IMG/VR virus record: IMGVR_UViG_3300017527_000260 | Span: 1-34,537 of that record | Source: a virus | DNA length: 34,537 nt | Reading direction: 5' to 3' (one strand) | Part shown: in pieces, positions 20,910 to 29,521 of the stretch | Layout: the number at the start of each line of letters is the position of its first letter | Numbering within the stretch: position 1 is the first letter of the stretch | Program-made: the position numbers and the translations under genes | Notes under the pieces: model-generated | What the model saw: the letters and a program-made list of their open reading frames with translations, nothing else | What the model was told of the DNA's origin: nothing | Database searches by the model: none

Positions 20910-22855
20910 GCCGTAAGTCCCAGCCACACGCCATAGACGTCCACGTTCCCTGATATTTGGACAGCCCAGTACGTACCCAGCTGCGTCTTGGGCAGATCAA
21001 ACCGCCAGATCTCACGATACGGCGTTATCACCGTTTCTGAATGTGAGTAACCACGGTTATTGGTTATGATGATGGTCGCGTCACGAGTGCCCGTATCAAT
21101 GTCCACCAAACACTCATAGCCGTGGCTGATTGTCCTGAGAGCGCCCTGGACCTGGCCCAAAAACCCACCGAAGTCCCTAGTCTTGATAGTCAAGCTGTCC
21201 CTGCTGCCACCATGCAACTCGTACAGGCCAGCAGTAGAGAGCCCGTATAGGGTCTTGCCGTCACTACTTTTAGACAGATACAGCATGTTGCCGCCGGTAG
21301 TCAGCACCTCGGTGCTCCAGTGCCAGCTATCCCCTAAGTGCTTATATGAGTAGGCGGCTTCTGAACTACCTGTACCCTGGGTGTAGTAAGCCGTAGCATC
21401 GCCATAAGCGCCGCGCCAACTGCCGGCCTCTGCGATCCACTCATTGTAGACGGGCTCTGAGACCTCCCGGGGTATGCCACCGTCGTAAACCCATAACCCC
21501 CGGTCGTTTGCAAAAAGAAGGCCGTATGGTGTGCGGATTACGCTGTCTTGATATGTCGTGCCCCCTTCGCAGTCTATATCCTCCAGCAACCCTAATGCAT
21601 CTATGGGCGAGTAACGCCACATCTTGCCTGGGGAGAACACGATCACAGCATCATCCCAGGTCCCTAAAGCTGTTATGTCTTCTGGGATAATCTGGTAGTC
21701 TAACGGGGCGAAGTAGTCAAACTCGCCCGCCATTGAGTAGTAAAGCTTATCCTCGTCGGCCAGAAATAACCTCTGCTGGCACACCGTAGCTATGTTTGAC
21801 TCTGGTGGCGCATCATGGGCATCATACTCGTCTGTCCAGAGTACCGACAAATCTGTATCCTGATAAGTATCCTCAAACCCAGTATACTGCCCAGAGCCGA
21901 TAATGTCGGCATGTTCTACAGTGGCCACTAGCCAGAATTCGGCCCCTCCAGCCTTAGTCCGCCAAATACGTGCCTGGACTGTCGCCCCGGTATCACTGGT
22001 ATAAGCATCAAGTTCGGCTTGAGTGATACGCCCCACATCAAGATCAATAACCTCTGTGGGATCTATTGTGAAAGTAGAAGCAGAACTCCCTAAATAGTCA
22101 TCAGTGGCCAGTACCGGACTTGACTCTATGGTTGTGCCATCTGTAAATGTGACCTTATAAGAGACCCGCCATTGATAGTCGCCGGTCAGGCCACTGGCCT
22201 CATCATAGACCATACCGGTAGAAGACGACTCAGCTGTCCAACTTGACGCTTGGACATCATCTAAAGAAAACGTATCCGCTGTAAGCCGCGTTACCGTAAA
22301 CGTGCGGCCATTGACCTCAGTCATCTCCGTGCAACCGTCAATATATGCGCGGTCCCCCGTAGCCATGCCATGGGTGGCTGCTGTCACGACTGGCGGGTTA
22401 GCCGCAGTGATACCAGTGATTGTAGTTTGCCCGGCAGTATTGGGATGGACAATAATCGCGGAATCACTGGAACTTGCGAGCGCCCCAATATCTCTATAAT
22501 AAGTCCCGTCATATACCTTGCCGTCTGTGCCGTCCAGCAAGTACAGCTTCTCATAGCTTTGAACAACACGCATAACTGAGTTGTTGCTACTATCATATAC
22601 CTGTACGTTATCATCGTAGACAACCTGGGTGACTTTGAAGATATGGTGGTCTGTATCAGACAGATGCCCAACAGCATATCCCTGTGGCGTGCCCGCCCTA
22701 GAGTATACCTGCTCATTGTCATTGACCGGTTGGAGAGCCCCCGCCTTACTGAAGGACACGTTCTGCGCTACGGTCAAAGCCGTATCAGGCAGCTTATGTG
22801 AGACTGTCCGCGTGTCTAGACCTGTAAAGGCATCCGTGCCAAATAATCTCTTCAT
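20906..22855 (-). CDS. Tail nozzle / stabilisation protein (P22 gp10 / T7 gp12-like), 649 aa
   Basis: The ATG at 22855 abuts the tailspike stop (TAGATG). The start (MKRLFGTDAFTGLDTRTVSH, LPDTALTVAQNVSFSKAGAL) matches the 'x-x-F-x-G-x-x-x...LPD-A...N-x-x-x-x-x-G-x-L' opening of phage nozzle proteins. Residues about 145-215 are an inserted module (TGITAANPPVVTAATHGMAT, then CTEMTEVNGRTFTVTR) common in phage virion proteins. The rest is repeated beta-propeller strands with VCQQRLFLADEDKLYYSMAG, FDYFAPLD and TPYGLLFANDRGLWVYDGG. The family forms the hexameric tube below the adaptor in short-tailed phages. Confidence 0.72.
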   Translation of the reverse strand: MKRLFGTDAFTGLDTRTVSHKLPDTALTVAQNVSFSKAGALQPVNDNEQVYSRAGTPQGYAVGHLSDTDHHIFKVTQVVYDDNVQVYDSSNNSVMRVVQSYEKLYLLDGTDGKVYDGTYYRDIGALASSSDSAIIVHPNTAGQTTITGITAANPPVVTAATHGMATGDRAYIDGCTEMTEVNGRTFTVTRLTADTFSLDDVQASSWTAESSSTGMVYDEASGLTGDYQWRVSYKVTFTDGTTIESSPVLATDDYLGSSASTFTIDPTEVIDLDVGRITQAELDAYTSDTGATVQARIWRTKAGGAEFWLVATVEHADIIGSGQYTGFEDTYQDTDLSVLWTDEYDAHDAPPESNIATVCQQRLFLADEDKLYYSMAGEFDYFAPLDYQIIPEDITALGTWDDAVIVFSPGKMWRYSPIDALGLLEDIDCEGGTTYQDSVIRTPYGLLFANDRGLWVYDGGIPREVSEPVYNEWIAEAGSWRGAYGDATAYYTQGTGSSEAAYSYKHLGDSWHWSTEVLTTGGNMLYLSKSSDGKTLYGLSTAGLYELHGGSRDSLTIKTRDFGGFLGQVQGALRTISHGYECLVDIDTGTRDATIIITNNRGYSHSETVITPYREIWRFDLPKTQLGTYWAVQISGNVDVYGVWLGLTA

Positions 22856-24415
22856 CTATGGCCCCGCGTTACAGGCATCCCAACCCGTGCCGTTGTAAAC
22901 ATACATAATGTTTGTGTCGCTATCGTAGTAAAGCTGGCCGGCATCGGGGTCAAGTGGGGCCGCGCTCCTGGGTGTGAGCATTATAGAATCAGCGACAGCC
23001 TCAGAAGTGCTTACCCTTGTGGCCGGACTAATCTCGTCGCCGTGATGAACATCCTCGTCGCCGCTGGAACCGACAATAATGAGGTTGTCGCTCGTGCTGT
23101 TGTACCAAAGGTTGCCCTCGTCATTGTCGCCATTGGCGATCGGGTTTAACAGTAGCCCGTCATCAGCGATAATGAGCTGTTTATAGGTATACACATAATC
23201 GCCATCAGGGTTTAAAATCATTTCAGCACCGCACTCAAATGTAAGATCCCCATCGCCACCGACATATATTCTGTTGGTTTCCAAATCCCGAGTGAAGGCC
23301 ACTGATTGGCTGTCCGTAGTATTTGCAAAAGACAACGTCTTGGCGACATACGGGTATGTGAGTACGGTATAGGTCGGCAATATGAAGTCATAATCAACGG
23401 CGTACGTAGAGTCGCCAAAGACACTGGCGGATCCGTCAATGTTAATCAGGCCCCAAAGACGGTCAGTCAATAACGTGGCGTCGTCCCATTCCACCAATAC
23501 ATCACTACTGCCACCGTCACTATCAATTGTGAGGTTAGTACCGATCAAGCGCCCGACATTGGCCCCCTGGTTAGAGAGGTAGACCCCGGCTCCGTCATGA
23601 GCCTGAATCCAGCTGTTACTGAATGTCGGAGTTACGCCCTCCACATATAAGGCGCGGCCACCAGACCTGTCTCCGATGTATGAATTGTTGAAGTAGATGG
23701 CCGATGTAGCATCAGTGCCGTACCTGATTTCTATAGCATTGCTATCCACGTTGCCGACTTGAAAGCCATCAAACCAAATCAGCTTGGTGGGCTCAGAACC
23801 AGATGTGAATATCTTGAGCCCGTATTTCTCAAACCTAGAGATAGTCACATTGCGGAAGATACTACTCAAAAGGCCATCAATCCTGACACCCTCTTCGCAC
23901 ATATTGCTATTGTCGCCGTTTTGCTCGCCGACAATCATAATGTTCTCAAAAGACAGGCCCTCTACGGTGTCAGTGGGACTGCCGAGCGTAAACACCGGGG
24001 TATTGGTGTCAGCGGCTGTAAAATATACCTCGTCGGCCTTGTTAAAGAAGCTAAAAGGCTCGCCTATAAGGCGGATGTTGCTAACATCAATCGTGCAGTT
24101 AACTGCGTACTTGCCAGCACGGAAGTAGATGGCACCGCCACCCAAACTGTCTACATAGCTTATCAGGCTGTCTAGTGCGGCCTTGTCCGAGATCCCATCA
24201 TTGGGGATCACGTTCCAGGCCAAAGCATCAATAGGAACAACATGGTGAGCATCTACTGTGATACCGCCATAGATGTACTCTAGCTCGTCAGCCCTATTGT
24301 GCTTGGCATAGTTGATGTCCTCAGTGCTCATCAGAGCCCACTGGTTCTGACCTAGCGCAAGACCGCCTATCAGCAGCAAAGAGACAAGCCAGAACATTGC
24401 CAAAATCTTATTCAT
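22856..24415 (-). CDS. Beta-helix tailspike-like protein with signal peptide, 519 aa
   Basis: Two ATGs overlap the upstream stop; the second (24415) is 5 nt after GAGGAG and is preferred. The first ~22 residues (MNKILAMFWLVSLLLIGGLALG) are a signal peptide. Next is the standard pectate-lyase-3 / tailspike block: ALAWNVIPNDGISDKAALDS, YVDSLGGGAIYFRAGKY and IRLIGEPFSF. Repeated short strands follow (FENIMIVGEQNGD, FRNVTISRF, LIWFDGFQVGNVDSNAIEIR), the right-handed beta helix of polysaccharide-binding or -cleaving spikes. The C-terminal end (DPDAGQLYYDSDTNIMYVYN, GTGWD) is the short trimer-type tail seen on fibre proteins. Catalytic residues are not obvious. Export of a tailspike is unusual. Confidence 0.75.
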   Translation of the reverse strand: MNKILAMFWLVSLLLIGGLALGQNQWALMSTEDINYAKHNRADELEYIYGGITVDAHHVVPIDALAWNVIPNDGISDKAALDSLISYVDSLGGGAIYFRAGKYAVNCTIDVSNIRLIGEPFSFFNKADEVYFTAADTNTPVFTLGSPTDTVEGLSFENIMIVGEQNGDNSNMCEEGVRIDGLLSSIFRNVTISRFEKYGLKIFTSGSEPTKLIWFDGFQVGNVDSNAIEIRYGTDATSAIYFNNSYIGDRSGGRALYVEGVTPTFSNSWIQAHDGAGVYLSNQGANVGRLIGTNLTIDSDGGSSDVLVEWDDATLLTDRLWGLINIDGSASVFGDSTYAVDYDFILPTYTVLTYPYVAKTLSFANTTDSQSVAFTRDLETNRIYVGGDGDLTFECGAEMILNPDGDYVYTYKQLIIADDGLLLNPIANGDNDEGNLWYNSTSDNLIIVGSSGDEDVHHGDEISPATRVSTSEAVADSIMLTPRSAAPLDPDAGQLYYDSDTNIMYVYNGTGWDACNAGP

Positions 24416-25257
24416 CATGACTCCTCTATGTGCTGTGGCACCCTGGGCAGGATCTGCTTGCCAGCCCCACGAGCATAAAAGCTCTGGACTTGCCACTCAC
24501 GATTCAGCCTATCAGCAGCCCTCATCTTCAGCCTGCTCTTGATGTCGTCATATAAGAACTTGTAAAACAGGGCAGTCCCAAAGTTGCGCAGCTCTGTCTC
24601 TGCCTCATAGCAGTCCCTGAGCATCCCCCACAGCACCCCATACTTAGCCCAACCAGGCAGATCAATGTCCGTATGGTCGCCAAGCTCTGTTGGATGTGCC
24701 TTAAAGAAGATCTCAAGCCCGTTAGCAGTCAGGATGTCCACAATAGCGCCCCTGGGGACTGGCCCCGGCGCACTAGCGTCTGCTCTATCTACAACAAAGC
24801 CACGACGAGGGGTTACGTTAGGGTCAGCCGACATATCCACAATGCCGCCCCTAGCTGGCGCAGCGCCCTGAGCATAGGTACTACCGGTACTAGGGTTCTC
24901 ATATAGGCCGATCTGATCATTCAGCTCGCCCACGTAATAGAATCTGGGATCACCGCTGCGCTCTGGCCATTTATGGTTGTGTGCTCTGAGCTTGTCCTGG
25001 GTAATGGCCTCAATGCGCTCCTCATCAAAGGTCACCCGCCATATTTGGCCGCAGTTATCAGGCAAGTCATATACACTGGTCCCTGCAACCACGGACATAA
25101 CATGCCTGCTGTCCAGACACTTAGATGCTTGTACCAGATCCCTAAGCGCTTTTTGAGCCCAAGTCAGAGCCATAAGATTGGTGATATAGAACGGAGCGTC
25201 CTCGTTCTCACCAATGATCTCGTAGAACATGGGCCGAATATACTCGGCATACTTCAC
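24415..25257 (-). CDS. Head-tail adaptor-like protein (second copy), 280 aa
   Basis: The start is GTG at 25257, sharing one base with the previous stop (TAGTG). The N-terminal helical part (NLMALTWAQKALRDLVQASK) precedes a beta region (SVVAGTSVYDLPDNCGQIWR, VTFDEERIEAITQDKLRAH) and a C-terminal helical part (WGMLRDCYEAETELRNFGTA). The pattern 'AL..LV...k-x-L..R...x-V-V-A-G-T-x-x-Y-x-L-P' is typical of adaptor proteins (P22 gp4, phage gp6-like), which form the ring below the portal. It follows a similar-looking gene at 25257-25958, so there are two consecutive adaptor-like proteins, as is often the case in podoviruses. Confidence 0.62.
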   Translation of the reverse strand: MKYAEYIRPMFYEIIGENEDAPFYITNLMALTWAQKALRDLVQASKCLDSRHVMSVVAGTSVYDLPDNCGQIWRVTFDEERIEAITQDKLRAHNHKWPERSGDPRFYYVGELNDQIGLYENPSTGSTYAQGAAPARGGIVDMSADPNVTPRRGFVVDRADASAPGPVPRGAIVDILTANGLEIFFKAHPTELGDHTDIDLPGWAKYGVLWGMLRDCYEAETELRNFGTALFYKFLYDDIKSRLKMRAADRLNREWQVQSFYARGAGKQILPRVPQHIEES

Positions 25258-25958
25258 TAGATGTAGCCCTCGCTCTGGGTCTTAGGATCAGTCACGATAC
25301 CACGCATTTGGGCCGGATATTCTGACTGCCTGGCCTGCCAGTAAATCCTGGCTTCAGGCAGGTTCTTCCAGAACCGATCCATGTACATCTTAGCTAGCTT
25401 AGGCTCTACTGGTGCAGCCATGTGAGCTAGGACATAAGGGACGTAGATGTCATCCTCAATCCACTCAGCATCTGGCGTTGCCAGGGCCTCAAAGGTGGCG
25501 TTATTGTCCGGAGTACAGGCCAGATACGTCACCCGGATTTGCTCCGAAGTAACGGTTGACATGGCCCGGTACACGCCGATCTTGGAATACCCGATGACGC
25601 CGGGACAACTCAACAGCCAGTAATGATGCGGTTGAGTGCCCCGGTCGTCCATCCAGGTCAAAGACAAGCCGTCTAGCTTGTCGTATGTCATAGGAAGAAG
25701 TACCCCGTCATCAAAGTTTGTCCCGTCCGAAGAATAGGTAACGCTTTTGACGGCGATAACATCTTCTGGTAAAGCATAGTAGAATGCGTCCGCTAAGAGT
25801 GAGATGTCGTGTGTTGACCACGCCTTTTCTGCGGCCTCAGAAATAGAGCAGTCCGCTGCATGGACTAGCTTCTGCAAAGCAGAGTCTGGCCAGCGGGTTC
25901 CTGTTCCAGGCGCGGTACTGCGCACCTTGGCTATCACACTATCAACTAGCAGTGTCAT
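25257..25958 (-). CDS. Head-tail adaptor/connector-like protein (first copy), 233 aa
   Basis: The ATG at 25958 overlaps the zinc-ribbon stop (ATGA). An N-terminal part with DSVIAKVRSTAPGTGTRWPD, SALQKLVHAADCSISEAAEK leads to FYYALPEDVIAVKSVTYSSD and a beta region with SEQIRVTYLACTPD, then a helical end (YVPYVLAHMAAPVEPKLAKM, YWQARQSEYPAQM). 'Tr-W-x-D-x-x-L...L...A...' with a 'P-x-D-x-x-x-v' strand is typical of portal adaptors (phage gp6/DUF4054-type). It is the first structural gene after the capsid group. Confidence 0.58.
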   Translation of the reverse strand: MTLLVDSVIAKVRSTAPGTGTRWPDSALQKLVHAADCSISEAAEKAWSTHDISLLADAFYYALPEDVIAVKSVTYSSDGTNFDDGVLLPMTYDKLDGLSLTWMDDRGTQPHHYWLLSCPGVIGYSKIGVYRAMSTVTSEQIRVTYLACTPDNNATFEALATPDAEWIEDDIYVPYVLAHMAAPVEPKLAKMYMDRFWKNLPEARIYWQARQSEYPAQMRGIVTDPKTQSEGYI

Positions 25959-26134
25959 CTACGTAACATCCAGCATTTGAGGCTCTCCCACCGAGTTTGG
26001 TCCGCATTGCAAAACTGAGATTGGCCGCAGATGCACCCGTGGTACTTTTCTATGGTTCTCATTGTCATGATGCGCCTGCACATTGTACAACGCATGTACT
26101 GTGTAATATTGACTCGGCTGTCTACCTCCGGCAT
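25955..26134 (-). CDS. Tiny zinc-ribbon protein, 59 aa
   Basis: The ATG at 26134 is 5 nt after AGGAG, and the start follows the previous gene by 8 bp. One Cys pair (RCTMCRRIM) and a second (GCICGQ) lie about 15 residues apart, giving a four-Cys zinc ribbon, with an extra Cys-containing C-terminus (KCWMLRR). Small ribbons of this kind often sit between structural phage genes. The function is unknown. Confidence 0.55.
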   Translation of the reverse strand: MPEVDSRVNITQYMRCTMCRRIMTMRTIEKYHGCICGQSQFCNADQTRWESLKCWMLRR

Positions 26135-26142
26135 GGCCGCTC

Positions 26143-26604
26143 CTACTGATATGGGCAGGTTAGAATACAAGTACCGACCGCAGTTGCGTCTTCTGCCAGA
26201 TTCAACGCGAATGAGGCATGCGCAGTTGATCCCAGGTCGGCAGTGGCCTGCCCTTCCGCCACTTCTGCATCGGTCATCACTAATTGCACGTCACCGTCGC
26301 GGTTAGCACCAGGAGCCGTTACCGCCTGATCTGTAGTAATATAGTCACAGAACCCGCCAGTCTGGAGCCATCCCCAGCCTGCGGCAGCCTTAGTCTCCGT
26401 TGCCACGCCAGCCGGATGGCTGGAATCTGAAGCAGCGATATTTTCTACGCCACGACCAAGCCAAGCGGTCGTGTCCGACCACTGCTGACAATCGCCCTTG
26501 GTTACGGCATTTTCGAAGTACACATACCGGAACTTCGGTTGTGCGCCTCCCGTGAATTTAGTCGTATTGGGATTAGCAATCCCTGGAATTGTTACATCAG
26601 CCAT
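26143..26604 (-). CDS. Capsid accessory protein (decoration-type candidate), 153 aa
   Basis: The ATG at 26604 follows GAGAGGTGA. Strand-rich with few charges: FTGGAQPKFRYVYFENAVTK, TAAWLGRGVENIAASD (approximate reading around Trp), AGVATETKAAAGWGWLQTGG, FCDYITTDQAV. A 'G-x-C-x-Y-I-x-T-D' core is shared with the gene just upstream (27111). The beta-barrel-like content, size, and place right after the capsid gene suggest a head decoration or stabilisation protein, similar in layout to 'DUF2190' proteins. Confidence 0.45.
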   Translation of the reverse strand: MADVTIPGIANPNTTKFTGGAQPKFRYVYFENAVTKGDCQQWSDTTAWLGRGVENIAASDSSHPAGVATETKAAAGWGWLQTGGFCDYITTDQAVTAPGANRDGDVQLVMTDAEVAEGQATADLGSTAHASFALNLAEDATAVGTCILTCPYQ

Positions 26605-26619
26605 TTAAAGTCACCTCTC

Positions 26620-27111
26620 TTAGCCCAGACAGCTGATATAAGCCTTAGTCAACAGACCAGTGCTCGCATCAGCGTCCAGTGCAATGCCAAAAGGGTGCCC
26701 CAAATACAATTGATCGCCCCCGTGTCCTACCACGGAGAACTGGTTATAGGGGTTAATGCCAGTAGCGACACCAGGCAGGCTACACGGAAAGAGCTGGTCG
26801 CCCTCTTCCACCCAACCGTCTGTGCCGATATACTCGCAATAACCCTTTACTTGCATCTGGAACCATTCACCCTCATTGGCTTCCTCATAGGCAACTCCGC
26901 AAACCATACTACCAGGACTGTCGGCATAAAATACCGTGCAGCCATCAGGAAGTGTGGCATCAGGCAGAGCCTTCCCGCTGCTACGCAGGTCGTCTGAGGC
27001 CCCGCCCCATCGCAGGAGTTGTCCGCGATAGATCTTATCCTCGCCGGCCTTAACGTTCACAAAACTCTTGTTCGCTTGAACGTAGGAATCACCGGCCCCT
27101 GGGATAGTCAT
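26620..27111 (-). CDS. Capsid accessory protein (decoration-type candidate), 163 aa
   Basis: The ATG at 27111 follows GAGGTGAGGC. Strand-rich: SYVQANKSFVNVKAGEDKIY, RGQLLRWGGASDDLRS, CTVFYADSPGSMVCGVAYEE. The core FQMQVKGYCEYIGTDGWVE aligns with the 'GFCDYITTDQ' of the downstream gene, and both end in a hydrophobic strand with a Cys (AYISCLG, CILTCPYQ). The two genes are therefore probably paralogs formed by tandem duplication. It lies 13 bp after the capsid gene. Confidence 0.45.
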   Translation of the reverse strand: MTIPGAGDSYVQANKSFVNVKAGEDKIYRGQLLRWGGASDDLRSSGKALPDATLPDGCTVFYADSPGSMVCGVAYEEANEGEWFQMQVKGYCEYIGTDGWVEEGDQLFPCSLPGVATGINPYNQFSVVGHGGDQLYLGHPFGIALDADASTGLLTKAYISCLG

Positions 27112-27124
27112 GCCTCACCTCCTC

Positions 27125-28189
27125 TTAAGCTGTAAGGGTCTCTTCAATACCCGTGTACAAGCCCTGCTTGCGCCGGTTCGAGCACACAAGCTGCAAGTAC
27201 GCGCGGTAAAGCGCCGTTTTGGCATCCTGGTCTTCTGGGCTCTGGAATTTACCAGGCTTGAAGTCCCTGCCCTTGCCGATAATGAGCTTACAGAACTTGG
27301 AGTTCAGGAAGAACATCGCGCCCTCTGTCCACGAACCACTGTCATAGTTGACCTCAGTCGTAGTGTCGGGCATGTGAGTGTCCCAGAACATCTTGGCGCC
27401 CTTGAAGTAGACAGCCTCAAACCCTGCGGTTGCCCGGTCAGACTTCAAGTAGCGCTTCTTGTCGCTCATGTACTGCTCGTAATGCTCGTAAGAGCCCATG
27501 TCGGTGATAATCAGATCAGGGGACCCACCGCTGCCCTTAGTGCATAGGTTATAGGTCCTCATCATACCGTAGAACACACCAGCCCAGGTATCAGTCGCGT
27601 GAGTAAACAGTTGGCTCTCCCACCAATCATACGCCCCACTTGTATTGGTAATACCGCCATAGGTGTTGGTCGTATTGGGGGCCAGATGGATCATGCAGGG
27701 CAATCCCTGTATGTTCTTGCCGCTATTCCCAGTCGTACTAGTTGATAGTGTGATATTTTCCAGGTCCATCAGATGTTTATTGATCTCTTCGCCGAACGTC
27801 ATTGTCGTCTGCTCAACCTTTGCCCCGAGCAAGTCGATAATTTTGCCTGCACCCGAATTCTGGAATTCAGACAGGCCATCAATCGACACTGCACCGGCAT
27901 ACTGAGCCCAGGGATAGAACGCCTGGGTAATGCCGTCTTGGGGCGCGACATCCAAGACCTCGTAGCGGCTGTAGGACCCAACAGTCGTGTTGGTTCCGTA
28001 CATCAGATTGACAGCTACCTGATAGCCGCCATCTGCGTACTGCATCCGCTTCTTCTCTTTGAATGCCGCAAAAGTCGGGTTAGAGTTAAAGATCGCATCG
28101 TGCATCTTGCCAGACTTGTAATATTTGTCCAGCGTAGTCGAAAGTAGCGCATCATAAGACGCACTACGGGGGGTTGTAATGCCCGCCAT
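27125..28189 (-). CDS. Major capsid protein (HK97-fold candidate), 354 aa
   Basis: The ATG at 28189 follows GGTGGTGAGGGCAA. Segments: ALLSTTLDKYYKSGKMHDAI at the start, GKMHDAIFNSNPTFAAFKEK, YQVAVNLMYGTNTTVGSYSR, YEVLDVAPQDGITQAFYPWA, YDWWESQLFTHATD, LIITDMGSYEHYEQYMSDKK and AMFFLNSKFCKLIIGKGRDF. These match the kind of capsid annotated in many uncultured podoviruses ('phage major capsid, DUF-type with N-arm ...P-x-x-x...K-K-R...Y-x-x-g-G-x-x-i-x-v-x-l-x-Y'). Preceded by a scaffold gene and followed by accessory capsid genes, the assignment is secure by context. Confidence 0.82.
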   Translation of the reverse strand: MAGITTPRSASYDALLSTTLDKYYKSGKMHDAIFNSNPTFAAFKEKKRMQYADGGYQVAVNLMYGTNTTVGSYSRYEVLDVAPQDGITQAFYPWAQYAGAVSIDGLSEFQNSGAGKIIDLLGAKVEQTTMTFGEEINKHLMDLENITLSTSTTGNSGKNIQGLPCMIHLAPNTTNTYGGITNTSGAYDWWESQLFTHATDTWAGVFYGMMRTYNLCTKGSGGSPDLIITDMGSYEHYEQYMSDKKRYLKSDRATAGFEAVYFKGAKMFWDTHMPDTTTEVNYDSGSWTEGAMFFLNSKFCKLIIGKGRDFKPGKFQSPEDQDAKTALYRAYLQLVCSNRRKQGLYTGIEETLTA

Positions 28190-28204
28190 TTGCCCTCACC
28201 ACCT

Positions 28205-29068
28205 CTATAGAGTGATGCCAAGCTCGCGAGCTGCCTCCTTGCCCATCTCTTCAAACGTACTTGCATACTTCTGAGCCGGAGTAGCGCTTTTGGTACTCCG
28301 TGCGTTGGGCTTGTCAACAACCCTGCTTGGCGCAGTTATCTTTCTTTCTTGCTTCTGTTGCGCCACTTGCTGCTGGGTAATGTCGGACTTGGCCCGGTTA
28401 AACAGCTCTGTCATGCCCTCAAAAGACGCGGGTGCATTAGCATAGAAGGGATTGGTCTGGGCAAGCTCAATCATGCGAGACTCAACAACGGGACTATACC
28501 CGTCCATGCCCTCAATCTGCTTGACCCAACCCTCATACTGCTGTGTAGCCCTATTTTCGCGTTCTTTCTGAATGCTCTGTGACAGCTCTGCTGTTTGCTC
28601 AGTTACGCCCTTGAGTGCCTCTTGAACCTCGTACTGCGTATAGGCAGATAGTTTCCTGTTAAACTCGTTGATGTCATCATCTTGAGTCGGCAATGGGGGC
28701 GGCCCGTCCGGTTGACCCTGCTGTGGCTGCTGGGCCGGGGCTTGTTTCTGCTGCGCGATCAGATCTTGGTACTCCTTACGGAGTGCTGCGACCTCACGCG
28801 CTTTCTGATTCCAGCCTCGGACCATTTCTTTGTGAACAGGCTTGAGAGGATCGGGCAGATTGTCTGGGTTGCCGTCCCATTGAGGTGGTTCCGGCTCCGG
28901 CTCTGGCGTCTCTGCGGTCTGCTCTGGTTCGGCAGTCTGTTCTGGTTGAGGCTCTGCCGCTTCCTCTTCGTGGACTTTCCACGGCTCGTCCGGTTCGGGC
29001 TGCACTGACTCATCAATAATCTGAGTGTCCAGTGCCCCGTCTTCGGGTTCAATCATGGGTAAAGTCAT
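28205..29068 (-). CDS. Capsid scaffold protein, 287 aa
   Basis: The ATG at 29068 follows GAGGCGCGAC. The N-terminal quarter is very acidic and Pro-rich (EEEAAEPQPEQTAEPEQTAE), then QWDGNPDNLPDPLKPVHKEM. A coiled coil (NQKAREVAALRKEYQDLIAQ) and a Gln/Pro linker follow. A helical region (AYTQYEVQEALKGVTEQTAE) precedes a basic end (QQKQERKITAPSRVVDKPNA). Acidic-proline start, coiled coil and basic C-terminus, immediately before the capsid gene, are the hallmarks of phage scaffolds, whose basic end docks to the capsid. Confidence 0.82.
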   Translation of the reverse strand: MTLPMIEPEDGALDTQIIDESVQPEPDEPWKVHEEEAAEPQPEQTAEPEQTAETPEPEPEPPQWDGNPDNLPDPLKPVHKEMVRGWNQKAREVAALRKEYQDLIAQQKQAPAQQPQQGQPDGPPPLPTQDDDINEFNRKLSAYTQYEVQEALKGVTEQTAELSQSIQKERENRATQQYEGWVKQIEGMDGYSPVVESRMIELAQTNPFYANAPASFEGMTELFNRAKSDITQQQVAQQKQERKITAPSRVVDKPNARSTKSATPAQKYASTFEEMGKEAARELGITL

Positions 29069-29086
29069 TTGTCGCGCCTCCGTGCG

Positions 29087-29521
29087 CTAGAGTTTGACTT
29101 GCGAAAGGTGCTCTCGCACGTTCCGTTTCATCCTCTTCTTATGGGCAGTCTTCTGCTGCTCCTTAATAGCGGCCTTGGACTCCTGCGTCGGCTCGCTATG
29201 TTCCCGTATGTATTTGGCCTCATCCCGATGCTTCTTCATCTCTGGGTCAGGCTCATAATGGCACATCCCTTTTTTCTTCATCCCCTCTTCTAGGTCTGTC
29301 TTGTCAAAGACCTCTCGGCCCAGCTCGTTGTCGTAGAACCCGAATCTGCTGGGTAAATCGCCGTTGATCTCTGGCACTGACGGCATTCTGTGCATAGGCA
29401 AGTTGCAGTCAGGGCACACAATGCGAGGATCTACATCGCCTATAGGCACGGACTCATCCATGTCCATATACGTGCCCGCGTTCTTACCGCATTGTCGGCA
29501 TTCAAACTCATATACTGGCAC
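29087..29521 (-). CDS. FmdB-type zinc-ribbon protein, 144 aa
   Basis: The GTG at 29521, 8 nt after AAGGAGG, is the start and overlaps the portal stop by 14 bp; a longer in-frame start upstream lacks a site. It begins MPVYEFECRQCGKN, with a second pair in IVCPDCNLPMHRMPS: the CxxC-x~30-CPxC layout and 'M-P-x-Y-x-x-x-C' start of FmdB zinc ribbons. The rest is charged and helical (EEGMKKKGMCHYEPDPEMKK, QESKAAIKEQQKTAHKKRMK). In phages such ribbons often sit between portal and scaffold; the exact role is unknown. Confidence 0.75.
   Translation of the reverse strand: MPVYEFECRQCGKNAGTYMDMDESVPIGDVDPRIVCPDCNLPMHRMPSVPEINGDLPSRFGFYDNELGREVFDKTDLEEGMKKKGMCHYEPDPEMKKHRDEAKYIREHSEPTQESKAAIKEQQKTAHKKRMKRNVREHLSQVKL

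Noticed and set aside
27165-27190. A GGTTCGAG stretch suggesting a tRNA T-arm
   Set aside because: No acceptor or anticodon stem can be formed around it and it lies inside the capsid gene. No tRNA was found in the window.
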